From an uncultured Clostridia bacterium (lineage in GTDB: Bacteria > Bacillota > Clostridia > TANB77 > CAG-508): a stretch of 5,452 nt of DNA. Positions 1-5,452 of this stretch are shown one piece after another (positions within the stretch are counted from its first letter, which is position 1; every line of letters begins with the position of its first letter). The stretch is taken from NCBI GenBank assembly GCA_947625075.1, contig CANQMY010000084.1, positions 1-5,452 of the forward strand, in the 5' to 3' direction. Both the position numbers and the translations under genes were made by a program. A model generated the notes under the pieces. The model saw nothing but the letters and a program-made list of their open reading frames with translations. It searched no databases and had not been told where the DNA came from.

Positions 1-602
1 AAGGAATAGAATTTACAGATTCAAGAATAGAAATTAGTAGAGGTACAGAATTTAAAATGCAATATAAACTTACACCAGAAAATATATCTCCAATTCCAAA
101 AATAGAATGGATTACAGCAAATAAAGATGTAGCAACAGTAGATAGCAACGGAGTAGTAACAGCAGTGGGAGTAGGAGAGACAACCATAACAGCAAAAGTA
201 GAAGATTATACAGCAACAGCACAAATTATAGTTACAGAAATGCCAACTATAAAACCTATTATAGAAATAAGAAGAAATAAATTAGTAGTAGGAGAGACAG
301 AACAAATAAATGTAAAAATAGAACCAGAAGAAATGGCACAAAATGTTGAAATAACATATTCTTCAAGTGATGAAAAAATAGCATCAGTAGATGAAAAAGG
401 AATAATAAGAGCAATAACTGCAGGAAAAGTAAGGATAAATGTTTATATAGATGGAAACTTAGAAAAGACATTTGATATAGAAGTTACAAAGGCAGTAGTA
501 CCAGCAACAGGAGATATAAATATAATTGAGCTTTCAAGCATAATGATTATATCTATAATAGCTATAGTAGCTTTAATTATAGTAAAAAAACATAACAAAT
601 AA
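1..602 (+). CDS. C-terminal part of an Ig-like (BIG2) repeat surface protein with sortase-type anchor
   Basis: This is the 3' end of a gene that starts before the window; the frame is open from base 3, so the ATG at 57 is an internal methionine. Two bacterial Ig-like (BIG2-type) repeats are visible. The first, to about base 240, carries the typical pattern W-I-T-A-N-K-D-V-A-T-V-D-x-N-G-V-V-T-A-V-G-x-G. The second (about 258-489) is more diverged, with SSSDEKIASVDEKGIIRAITAGK. The C-terminus has VPATG (498-512) followed by D, then a hydrophobic segment (about 525-584) and a basic KKHNK tail. This is the layout of an LPXTG-like cell-wall sorting signal with V in place of L. The protein is therefore likely exported and attached to peptidoglycan by a sortase, with BIG2 domains acting as a stalk or adhesive module. 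The missing N-terminal part would determine its actual function. A strong terminator follows, so it is transcriptionally separate from the glycan genes. The domain type is fairly sure; the role is not. Confidence 0.85.
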   Translation, partial: GIEFTDSRIEISRGTEFKMQYKLTPENISPIPKIEWITANKDVATVDSNGVVTAVGVGETTITAKVEDYTATAQIIVTEMPTIKPIIEIRRNKLVVGETEQINVKIEPEEMAQNVEITYSSSDEKIASVDEKGIIRAITAGKVRINVYIDGNLEKTFDIEVTKAVVPATGDINIIELSSIMIISIIAIVALIIVKKHNK

Positions 603-624
603 ATAAGAAATAAAATAACAATTT

Positions 625-693
625 AATACACACCAATATTTAAATAAACCAATTAAGAAAACTGCGATATTAAATAGAGGTGTGTATTTTTTT
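625..693 (+). terminator. Rho-independent terminator of the surface protein gene
   Basis: The ten bases aatacacacc (625-634) pair perfectly with ggtgtgtatt (679-688). After a two-base mismatch on each side, tatttaa (637-643) pairs with ttaaata (670-676). The outer arm runs directly into seven T (687-693). It lies 23 bases after the stop codon of the BIG2 protein gene. The loop is long (about 26 bases), but the GC-containing outer stem plus the T tract is convincing. It should separate this gene from the SDR transcript. Confidence 0.8.
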
Positions 694-776
694 GCTTAAG
701 GTATATATTTTATAGGAGATTATAAAAATAAATTAATATATAAAAAAAATAATAAAAACCATGAAACCCTTGAGAG

Positions 777-807
<31 letters not shown>

Positions 808-834
808 GGGTATTTATTAATTGACGAAAAATAC

Positions 835-863
835 TTTACAAAAAGTGATATAAATTATATAAT
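835..863 (+). promoter_or_regulatory. Promoter of the SDR gene
   Basis: TTTACA (835-840), a 17-base spacer and a perfect TATAAT (858-863) make a near-consensus housekeeping sigma-factor promoter. Transcription would start near 870, giving a leader of about 50 bases before the ATG at 920. A TTGACG at 821-826 resembles a -35 box but has no good -10 at the correct distance. The (AC)14 tract lies just upstream. Confidence 0.7.
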
Positions 864-909
864 CTTAGTGATAATTAGAGTTGAAAGTACTTTATAAATA
901 TATGAAATT

Positions 910-922
910 GGAGAATAAAATG
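910..922 (+). promoter_or_regulatory. Ribosome binding site deciding the SDR start
   Basis: GGAG (910-913) sits six bases before the ATG at 920, a normal Gram-positive spacing. The in-frame alternatives at 881 (TTG) and 902 (ATG) lack a comparable site, so 920 is preferred as the SDR start. Confidence 0.7.
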
Positions 923-1785
923 AAAATAAAAAAATATATAACAAAAATTAAAAAAATTATAAGATCAAATAGAAAGAAAAATATTACAATAAAAATTGCT
1001 CAGATTAATTACAAAGAAATTCTTAAAAATAAAAATATAGTTATAACTGGTGGTAGTAGAGGTATAGGATTCTATATGGCAAAAAAATTTATTTCTGAAG
1101 GAGCTAATGTAATTATAACTGGAAGAAATGAAGATACATTAAAGGCAGCAATTAGAAAAATTTCGCGGGGGGGGGTACTGACGATAAATGTCAATATATA
1201 AAATTTGATATATCTGAAATTAAAAAAGATAGGAAATTCTTAGAAGAATGTAAAAAAATGTTTAAGGGAAATATAGATTGTTTAGTAAATAATGCAGGAA
1301 TTTCTTTACATGAAGGAAACTTCGGAAATGTTACAGAGGAAGGATTTAATAAACAATTTGATATAAACTTGAAAGGTGCATATTTTTTAAGTAAAGCATT
1401 TTTAGAGATGAAATTAAATGAAGATATAAAAGATGCAAATTTACTATTTATTTCATCTGAAACAGCGGATCAATGTTATGATATACCATATGGAATGACT
1501 AAAGCATCAATAAATACTCTTACAAAGGCATTATCAAGAAGACTGTATAAAGACGGAATAAGAGTAAATGCAATAGCACCGGGTGTTACTAGTACAGATA
1601 TGACAAAAGGATATGTTGATACAAGTAATGGAAATTATTATAGAGATTGTGCCGCAGGAAGAGTGTTTCTACCAGAAGAAATTGCAGAAGTTGCATGTTT
1701 TTTGCTTAGTGATGCTTCTAAATGTATTTCTGGAGAGATAATACATACAAATGCAGGAAATCATATTAAGACATTTTGGGATTAA
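920..1785 (+). CDS. Short-chain dehydrogenase/reductase, frame interrupted by a G9 tract (likely phase-variable, OFF as assembled)
   Basis: Read with one extra G (or two fewer) at 1167-1175, this is a single SDR of 288 residues with an NAD(P)-binding Rossmann fold. Visible motifs, numbered with one G added, are TGGSRGIG at 43-50 (cofactor glycine motif), NNAG at 124-127, a probable catalytic Ser180, YGMTK at 191-195 (YxxxK active site) and APG near 220-222. As assembled, translation from 920 stops at 1199-1201 after 93 residues. That product keeps the cofactor motif but lacks the active site; the rest lies in another frame from about 1176 to 1785. Upstream of the fold is a very basic extension of about 37 residues. 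Many SDRs in polysaccharide loci reduce or oxidise nucleotide sugars or related substrates, but the substrate cannot be read from the sequence. The gene has its own promoter and no clear terminator before the glycan genes. Alternatives are a genuine pseudogene or an indel error in the assembly. The family is certain; the switching is inferred. Confidence 0.88.
1167..1175 (+). repeat. Poly-G (G9) tract inside the SDR coding region
   Basis: Nine consecutive G follow tttcgc in DNA where even GGG is rare. The tract sits exactly where the SDR frame breaks. Seven, ten or thirteen G join the two halves in frame. Nine or twelve G lead to a stop at 1199-1201, and eight or eleven G lead to a TGA at 1179-1181. 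Long G tracts are classic slipped-strand mispairing sites in phase-variable genes of Campylobacter, Neisseria and others. A homopolymer length error in the assembly would look the same. Confidence 0.95.
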
Positions 1786-1834
1786 TATAATTAAAATAAA
1801 GCAAAAAATACCACTAAAAAAGAAATAAAAAGTA

Positions 1835-1863
1835 TTTACTAAAGTAATAAAATAATATATAAT
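1835..1863 (+). promoter_or_regulatory. Promoter of the sugar-phosphate transferase gene and probably the genes after it
   Basis: TTTACT (1835-1840), a 17-base spacer and TATAAT (1858-1863) form a near-consensus housekeeping promoter, 48 bases before the ATG at 1912. It differs by one base in the -35 box from the SDR promoter and has the same spacing. It implies that the glycan genes can be expressed independently of the SDR switch, although read-through from the SDR is possible because no strong terminator lies between them. Confidence 0.65.
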
Positions 1864-1895
1864 TAAAAATAGACAAATATGGTCAGAATGAAATT

Positions 1896-1914
1896 AGAGG
1901 GGGAAAATAAAATG
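1896..1914 (+). promoter_or_regulatory. Ribosome binding site deciding the sugar transferase start
   Basis: AGAGGGGG (1896-1903) lies eight bases before the ATG at 1912. Upstream in-frame ATGs at 1879 and 1888 have no Shine-Dalgarno sequence, and choosing them would place this site inside the coding region, so 1912 is the preferred start. The five consecutive G are the next longest G run noticed in this area after the G9 tract. Confidence 0.65.
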
Positions 1915-2640
1915 ACTGATATGCAGGCAAGTAATGAACTACTAGAAAATGAAGATAAAAACATAAAAAATAAAATAACAGTGATATCTAACAAAAAAGT
2001 AAAAAGTATTATCAGTAATTTTATATATTTTTTTATAAAAAGAGTATTTGATATTTTTGTAGGAATACTTGGAACAATAATATTAATTCCTTTAACATTA
2101 TTTATTACAATTGTTAGGAAGATAAAAAAAGAAGACAAAGGTCCGATTTTTTATGTCCATTTAAGAATTGGAAAAAATGGAAAACAATTTAAACTATATA
2201 AATATAGAACTATGTGCATGAATGCTGATGAAAAATTAAAAAAATATTTAGAAGAAAATGAAGATGCTAAAAAGGAATATAAAAAATATAAAAAGCTAAA
2301 AAATGATCCAAGAATATCGAAATTAGGAGAAGTTTTAAGGACTACAAGTATAGATGAATTTCCACAATTTTTCAATGTATTAATAGGAAACATGAGCCTA
2401 GTTGGACCAAGACCATATCTTCCAAGAGAAAAAGAAGATATGGGAGAATATTATAAAAACATAATAAAATGTAAACCAGGTATAACAGGATACTGGCAAG
2501 TAAATGGTAGAAGTAATACAACATTTGAAGAAAGATTAGAATTAGATGATTATTACATAAAAAATAAAAGTTTATGGTTGGATATAAAAATAATAATAAA
2601 AACTGCTTTACAAATTTTTATTGGAAAAGGTGCAATTTGA
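1912..2640 (+). CDS. Polyprenyl-phosphate sugar-1-phosphate transferase (initiating glycosyltransferase, bacterial sugar transferase family)
   Basis: The enzyme would transfer a sugar-1-phosphate from a UDP-sugar to undecaprenyl phosphate at the inner face of the membrane, the first step of a polysaccharide or glycoconjugate. The 242-residue product matches the short, PglC-like form without the multi-helix N-terminal domain of WbaP. After a hydrophilic N-terminus (1-36) comes KRVFD (43-47), leading into a hydrophobic segment broken by Pro60, as expected for the re-entrant membrane helix of this family. Next come GPIFYVHLRIGKNGKQFKLY with KYRTM ending at 101, the catalytic Asp-Glu pair D148-E149 in SIDEFPQ, GPRP at 165-168 and PGITGYWQVNGRS at 189-201. 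All core motifs are present. The insertion rich in K, E and Y at about 105-135 is typical of the variable region of the family. The gene has its own promoter and a good ribosome binding site. The sugar it transfers cannot be told from the sequence. Confidence 0.93.
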   Translation: MTDMQASNELLENEDKNIKNKITVISNKKVKSIISNFIYFFIKRVFDIFVGILGTIILIPLTLFITIVRKIKKEDKGPIFYVHLRIGKNGKQFKLYKYRTMCMNADEKLKKYLEENEDAKKEYKKYKKLKNDPRISKLGEVLRTTSIDEFPQFFNVLIGNMSLVGPRPYLPREKEDMGEYYKNIIKCKPGITGYWQVNGRSNTTFEERLELDDYYIKNKSLWLDIKIIIKTALQIFIGKGAI

Positions 2641-2772
2641 TTAATATTAGAAAAATAAAAGAAAATTGTAAAATAAAAAAGAAATATAGATGAAGTATTA
2701 AAAGATAATAGACAATTAAATAAGCTAGGAATTAAAAGTAAAGAGTATTATAAATTTAGAACTATATGCTAA
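2641..2772 (+). pseudogene. Possible decayed short coding fragment
   Basis: The 170 bases between the sugar transferase and the pyruvyl transferase genes are longer than the other gaps in this run. From 2677 to 2772 one frame reads KRNIDEVLKDNRQLNKLGIK and then SKEYYKFRTIC before a TAA. This looks coding-like, but it has no start codon and no ribosome binding site, and a stop lies immediately upstream at 2674-2676. A second frame before it (about 2642-2691) reads NIRKIKENCKIKKKYR. The two could be frameshifted remnants of one small gene, or chance readings in AT-rich DNA. I recognise no family. Confidence 0.25.
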
Positions 2773-2810
2773 ATATGGATATATAAAAAAAATAAATAGG
2801 AATTAATTAT

Positions 2811-3911
2811 ATGAAAAAGATAAGAACAATAACATTTCACTCTGCTTATAATTTTGGATCAATGCTACAAGCTTATGCTTTACAAGAATATATAAAAAAA
2901 TTATATAATGGTAATGTTGATTATAAAATAATAAATTTAAGAACTAAAATACAAAAAGATGTATATAATTATAGAATTAGTAGTAATTTATTAAATAAAT
3001 TATTAAAGACTATATTATATGGAAAAAAACTAAAAAAAAGAGAGCAAAATTTTGAAAAATTTATTAGTGAAAATTTAAATGTTACTAGAGAATATTTAAA
3101 TGAAGAAGAATTAAAAAAAGATAATATAAAAGCTGATTATTTTATAAGTGGTAGTGATCAAGTATGGAATCTAAATGCAACTGATTTTTCGTGGAGTTAT
3201 TTTTTAGATTTTTCTAACAATGGTAAGAAAATATCTTATGCAACAAGTATGGGACCAATAGAAAAAGAACGAAAAGAAGAAGAAAAAATAAAAAAATACT
3301 TGAGTGAATATGATAATATTTCAGTTAGAGAAAAACAATCTCAAGAATATATTTATAGTTTAATAGGAAAAGAATCAGAAGTTAATGTAGACCCTACATT
3401 ATTATTGAACAAAGAAGACTATGAATCATTAATAGATGAAAAAAGAATAAGAAGAGGTAAATATATTTTATATTATACATTAAAGCCAAATAAAAATAGA
3501 CAACTTCTTTTAAAAAAGATAGGAAAGAGTCTAAATATGCCGATAGTAGTTGCAAATATGTCATTGAAATATGATATAAATAGTGGATTTAGAAAATTAT
3601 ATAATAGTGGACCAAAGGAATTTTTAAATTTAATAAAAAATGCTGAATTAGTAATTACATCTTCTTTTCATGGTACAGTATTTTCTATATTGTTTAATAA
3701 AAATTTTTATTCATTAAATGGAAAAAATGATTTTAGAATACATGGATTACTAAAAGAACTAGAATTAGAAAATAGAGAAATATTAGAGACAGACAACATA
3801 AACGAAATAATAAAAAATGCATTTAATACTAACTATGAAAATGTTGATGAAAAATTAAATAAAGAAAGAAATAAAGCAAAAAAATATCTAGAGAAATCAT
3901 TAGAAATATAA
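2811..3911 (+). CDS. Polysaccharide pyruvyl transferase family protein
   Basis: Members of this family transfer pyruvate from phosphoenolpyruvate to form ketals on sugars of exopolysaccharides or secondary cell-wall polymers, although many remain uncharacterised. The 366-residue length is normal. The N-terminus has TFHSAYNFGSMLQAYALQEY (8-27), the usual opening of clostridial members. SGSDQVWN lies at 113-120, a YATSMG segment and a VREKQS segment follow, DPTLL comes after these, and TSSFHGT at 283-289 includes the conserved histidine H287. I see no signal peptide or membrane segment, so it should act in the cytoplasm on a lipid-linked or nucleotide-linked sugar. The start is supported by a modest TAGGAA about ten bases upstream. 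It is followed after 19 bases by the glycosyltransferase gene, which indicates co-transcription. The family call is strong; the acceptor sugar, and even whether pyruvate is the true donor, are not known. Confidence 0.88.
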   Translation: MKKIRTITFHSAYNFGSMLQAYALQEYIKKLYNGNVDYKIINLRTKIQKDVYNYRISSNLLNKLLKTILYGKKLKKREQNFEKFISENLNVTREYLNEEELKKDNIKADYFISGSDQVWNLNATDFSWSYFLDFSNNGKKISYATSMGPIEKERKEEEKIKKYLSEYDNISVREKQSQEYIYSLIGKESEVNVDPTLLLNKEDYESLIDEKRIRRGKYILYYTLKPNKNRQLLLKKIGKSLNMPIVVANMSLKYDINSGFRKLYNSGPKEFLNLIKNAELVITSSFHGTVFSILFNKNFYSLNGKNDFRIHGLLKELELENREILETDNINEIIKNAFNTNYENVDEKLNKERNKAKKYLEKSLEI

Positions 3912-3930
3912 AAATTGTTGTGGAGAAGAA

Positions 3931-5157
3931 ATGAAAATATTAATTGTAAATAAGTTTCATTATCTAAAAGGAGGAAGTGAAAAATATTATTTCAAACTAG
4001 CTGATTTATTAGTCAGCAATGGACATGAAGTAGCTTTTTTTTCTATGTTAGATAATAATAATATAAAGACTAATTATCCAGAATATTTTACTAATGCAAT
4101 TAATTTAAGTAGCAATAACATATTAAAAGCATTTGATATAATATATTCAAAAGAAAATAAAAAGAAAATAGAAAAAGTATTAGATGAATTTAAACCTGAT
4201 ATAGTACATTTGAATAATTTTCAAAGACAATTATCAGCATCAATAATAAAACCAATAAAAGACCGAAAAATACCAATAATATACACAGCACATGATATAC
4301 AAGCCATATGCCCAGCTATTCTTATGCTAGATAAGAATAATGAAATTTGTGAAAAATGTATGAAAGGTAAATATATAAACTGTATAAAGAATAAATGCAT
4401 AAAAAATTCTAGTTTAAAGAGTATTTTAGGTGCAATAGAAGCAAGGTATTATAGAATAAAAAAAATTTATAAAAAACAAATTGATTGTATAATTGTACCA
4501 AGTAATTTTGTTAAAGGAAAACTAATACAAGATGGAATAGATGAAAATAAAATAAAAGTTATACATAATTTCATAGATTTAGATGAGTATGATTTAGATA
4601 TTAATGATAAAGGGTATGCATTATATTTTGGAAGATTATCAAAAGAAAAAGGAGTACTAAATTTATTAGAAGCATTTAAAAATATTAAAGACAAAAAATT
4701 ATATATTGCTGGAACTGGACCAGAAGAAGAAAATATAAAAAATATAATAAAAAATAATAAATTAAAAAATATAAAATTATTAGGTTATTTAACTCAAAAG
4801 GAGATAAAAGAATATATTAGTAATGCTTCATTTGTTATAGTACCATCAATTTGCTATGAAAATTGCCCTTATTCTGTATTAGAATCACAAGCAATAGGAA
4901 AGGCAGTTGTTGGAGCTAAAATAGCTGGAATACAAGAGCTTATAAAAGATAAGCAAGATGGAGTATTATATGAATATAATAATATAAATGAGCTTACAGA
5001 AAAAATAAACAATCTTTTTGAAAACAGTAAATTAAGAATAGAAATGGGAAAAAAGGCAAAAGAAAAAGCAAAAAAAGAATATTCAAAAGATTTTTATTAT
5101 GAACAACTGATAGATATATATATGAAGGAGAAAAATAAATGTCTACAAAAAAATTAA
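3931..5157 (+). CDS. Family 4 glycosyltransferase (GT-B fold)
   Basis: This 408-residue protein is a retaining GT-B enzyme expected to add a sugar from an activated donor to the growing lipid-linked glycan at the cytoplasmic membrane face. The N-terminal acceptor domain has MKILIVNKFHYLKGGSEKYY, with GGSE at 14-17, then PDIVHLNNFQ and TAHDIQAICP. The C-terminal donor domain has IIVPSNFVK, VIHNFID, FGRLSKEKG (233-241), AGTGPEEENIK and the signature E310 to E318 (ENCPYSVLE, an E-x7-E motif). Cys127, Cys140, Cys143, Cys151 and Cys156 form a cysteine-rich insert after the HD segment, seen in a subgroup of GT4 enzymes and possibly structural or metal-binding. GGAG at 3922-3925 lies five bases before the ATG. 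The 3' end overlaps the next gene by 19 bases, so the two are translationally linked. Sugar donor and acceptor cannot be assigned from sequence alone. Confidence 0.93.
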   Translation: MKILIVNKFHYLKGGSEKYYFKLADLLVSNGHEVAFFSMLDNNNIKTNYPEYFTNAINLSSNNILKAFDIIYSKENKKKIEKVLDEFKPDIVHLNNFQRQLSASIIKPIKDRKIPIIYTAHDIQAICPAILMLDKNNEICEKCMKGKYINCIKNKCIKNSSLKSILGAIEARYYRIKKIYKKQIDCIIVPSNFVKGKLIQDGIDENKIKVIHNFIDLDEYDLDINDKGYALYFGRLSKEKGVLNLLEAFKNIKDKKLYIAGTGPEEENIKNIIKNNKLKNIKLLGYLTQKEIKEYISNASFVIVPSICYENCPYSVLESQAIGKAVVGAKIAGIQELIKDKQDGVLYEYNNINELTEKINNLFENSKLRIEMGKKAKEKAKKEYSKDFYYEQLIDIYMKEKNKCLQKN

Positions 5158-5452
5158 ATGGAACAGTAATTGTAACTTATAGATGCAATGCTAGATGCAC
5201 TATGTGTAACAGATATAAAAAACCATCGAAACCTGAAGAAGAATTAAGTGTTGAAACAATAAAAAAATTACCACAAATGTACTTTACTAATATTACAGGT
5301 GGAGAGCCATTTATAAGAGAAGATTTATCAGATATTGTAAGAGAACTTTATAAAAAATCCGATAGAATAGTAATATCTACTAACGGATTTTTTACTGATA
5401 GAATAATTAAGTTATGTGAAGAATTTCCTAATATAGGAATAAGAATATCAAT
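5139..5452 (+). CDS. Radical SAM enzyme, N-terminal part (runs off the window)
   Basis: The first 104 codons of a radical S-adenosylmethionine enzyme are present. CNARCTMC holds the CX3CX2C motif (C16, C20, C23) that binds the 4Fe-4S cluster. TGGEPF at 53-58 is the conserved SAM-contacting GGEP motif, and ISTNG at 79-83 is the usual strand after the second helix. The start is well supported: AAGGAG at 5125-5130 lies eight bases before the ATG at 5139. The gene overlaps the end of the glycosyltransferase gene by 19 bases in a different frame, so the two are almost certainly co-transcribed. Enzymes of this type in glycan loci may modify sugars, or may belong to the SPASM/twitch group that modifies peptides and other substrates. 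The C-terminal part that would show auxiliary clusters is missing. The superfamily is certain; the reaction is unknown. Confidence 0.92.
   Translation, partial: MSTKKLNGTVIVTYRCNARCTMCNRYKKPSKPEEELSVETIKKLPQMYFTNITGGEPFIREDLSDIVRELYKKSDRIVISTNGFFTDRIIKLCEEFPNIGIRIS

Noticed and set aside
259..471. Minus-strand open frame, and the similar ones at 21-224, 1863-2138, 2151-2393 and 4467-4694
   Set aside because: They lie opposite clear plus-strand genes, and their translations are low-complexity (Leu/Phe/Ser/Cys-rich), as expected from antisense reading of A-rich coding DNA. They show no domain and no convincing ribosome binding site.
881..919. SDR start at TTG 881 or ATG 902
   Set aside because: Neither has a well-spaced Shine-Dalgarno sequence, whereas the ATG at 920 has GGAG six bases upstream. 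The upstream start would also add still more non-family sequence to the N-terminus.
881..1785. Two separate SDR-like genes, one ending at 1201 and one starting at 1258
   Set aside because: The second piece is open in its frame back to the G tract and continues the SDR fold directly from the first. Neither half has both the cofactor motif and the active site. They are one gene split by a frame change.
1786..1834. Terminator after the SDR gene
   Set aside because: Only a weak AT-only pairing (aaatac with gtattt) is seen, with no GC stem and no T tract after it.
4035..4042. T8 tract early in the glycosyltransferase gene as another phase-variable site
   Set aside because: Runs of seven or eight A or T occur throughout this AT-rich window (for example A8 at 3032-3039), and the frame is intact here. 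There is no sign of switching.

Overview
The window is extremely AT-rich. Codon use leans heavily on AAA, ATA, AGA, GGA and TTA, the ribosome binding sites are GGAG/AAGGAG type, TGA is used as a stop, and the first protein ends in a Gram-positive sortase-type sorting signal. Together these suggest a low-GC Firmicute, probably a gut or anaerobic Clostridia-like organism. This is inferred from composition and gene families; no species can be named. All supported genes are on the + strand.

Layout. (1) Positions 1-602 hold the 3' end of a cell-wall-anchored surface protein with two Ig-like (BIG2-type) repeats and a VPATG sorting signal, followed by a rho-independent terminator at 625-693. (2) Positions 694-919 are intergenic. 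They contain a (AC)14 dinucleotide repeat, a near-consensus sigma-A-type promoter and a leader. (3) Positions 920-1785 encode a short-chain dehydrogenase/reductase (SDR). Its reading frame is broken by a run of nine G in otherwise very AT-rich DNA. Adding one G or removing two restores one continuous SDR with all its core motifs. (4) A second promoter of nearly the same sequence (1835-1863) precedes a run of glycan genes: an initiating polyprenyl-phosphate sugar-phosphate transferase (1912-2640), a polysaccharide pyruvyl transferase family protein (2811-3911), a GT-B family 4 glycosyltransferase (3931-5157) and the first 104 codons of a radical SAM enzyme (from 5139, running off the window).

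How the genes fit together (inference). This looks like the start of a surface polysaccharide or glycoconjugate locus. The sugar-phosphate transferase would load the first sugar on a lipid carrier at the membrane. The GT4 enzyme would extend the chain, and the pyruvyl transferase family member would modify it. The SDR and the radical SAM enzyme could supply or modify a sugar or other substituent.

The most notable point is that the SDR at the head of the locus carries two different simple-sequence repeats. One is a (AC)14 tract just upstream of its promoter; the other is a G9 tract inside its coding region. This is the hallmark of a phase-variable contingency gene, here apparently in a low-GC Gram-positive bacterium and with the assembled sequence in the OFF state. 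Read-level length variation is the decisive check, because a homopolymer assembly error could mimic the G-tract part of the signal.
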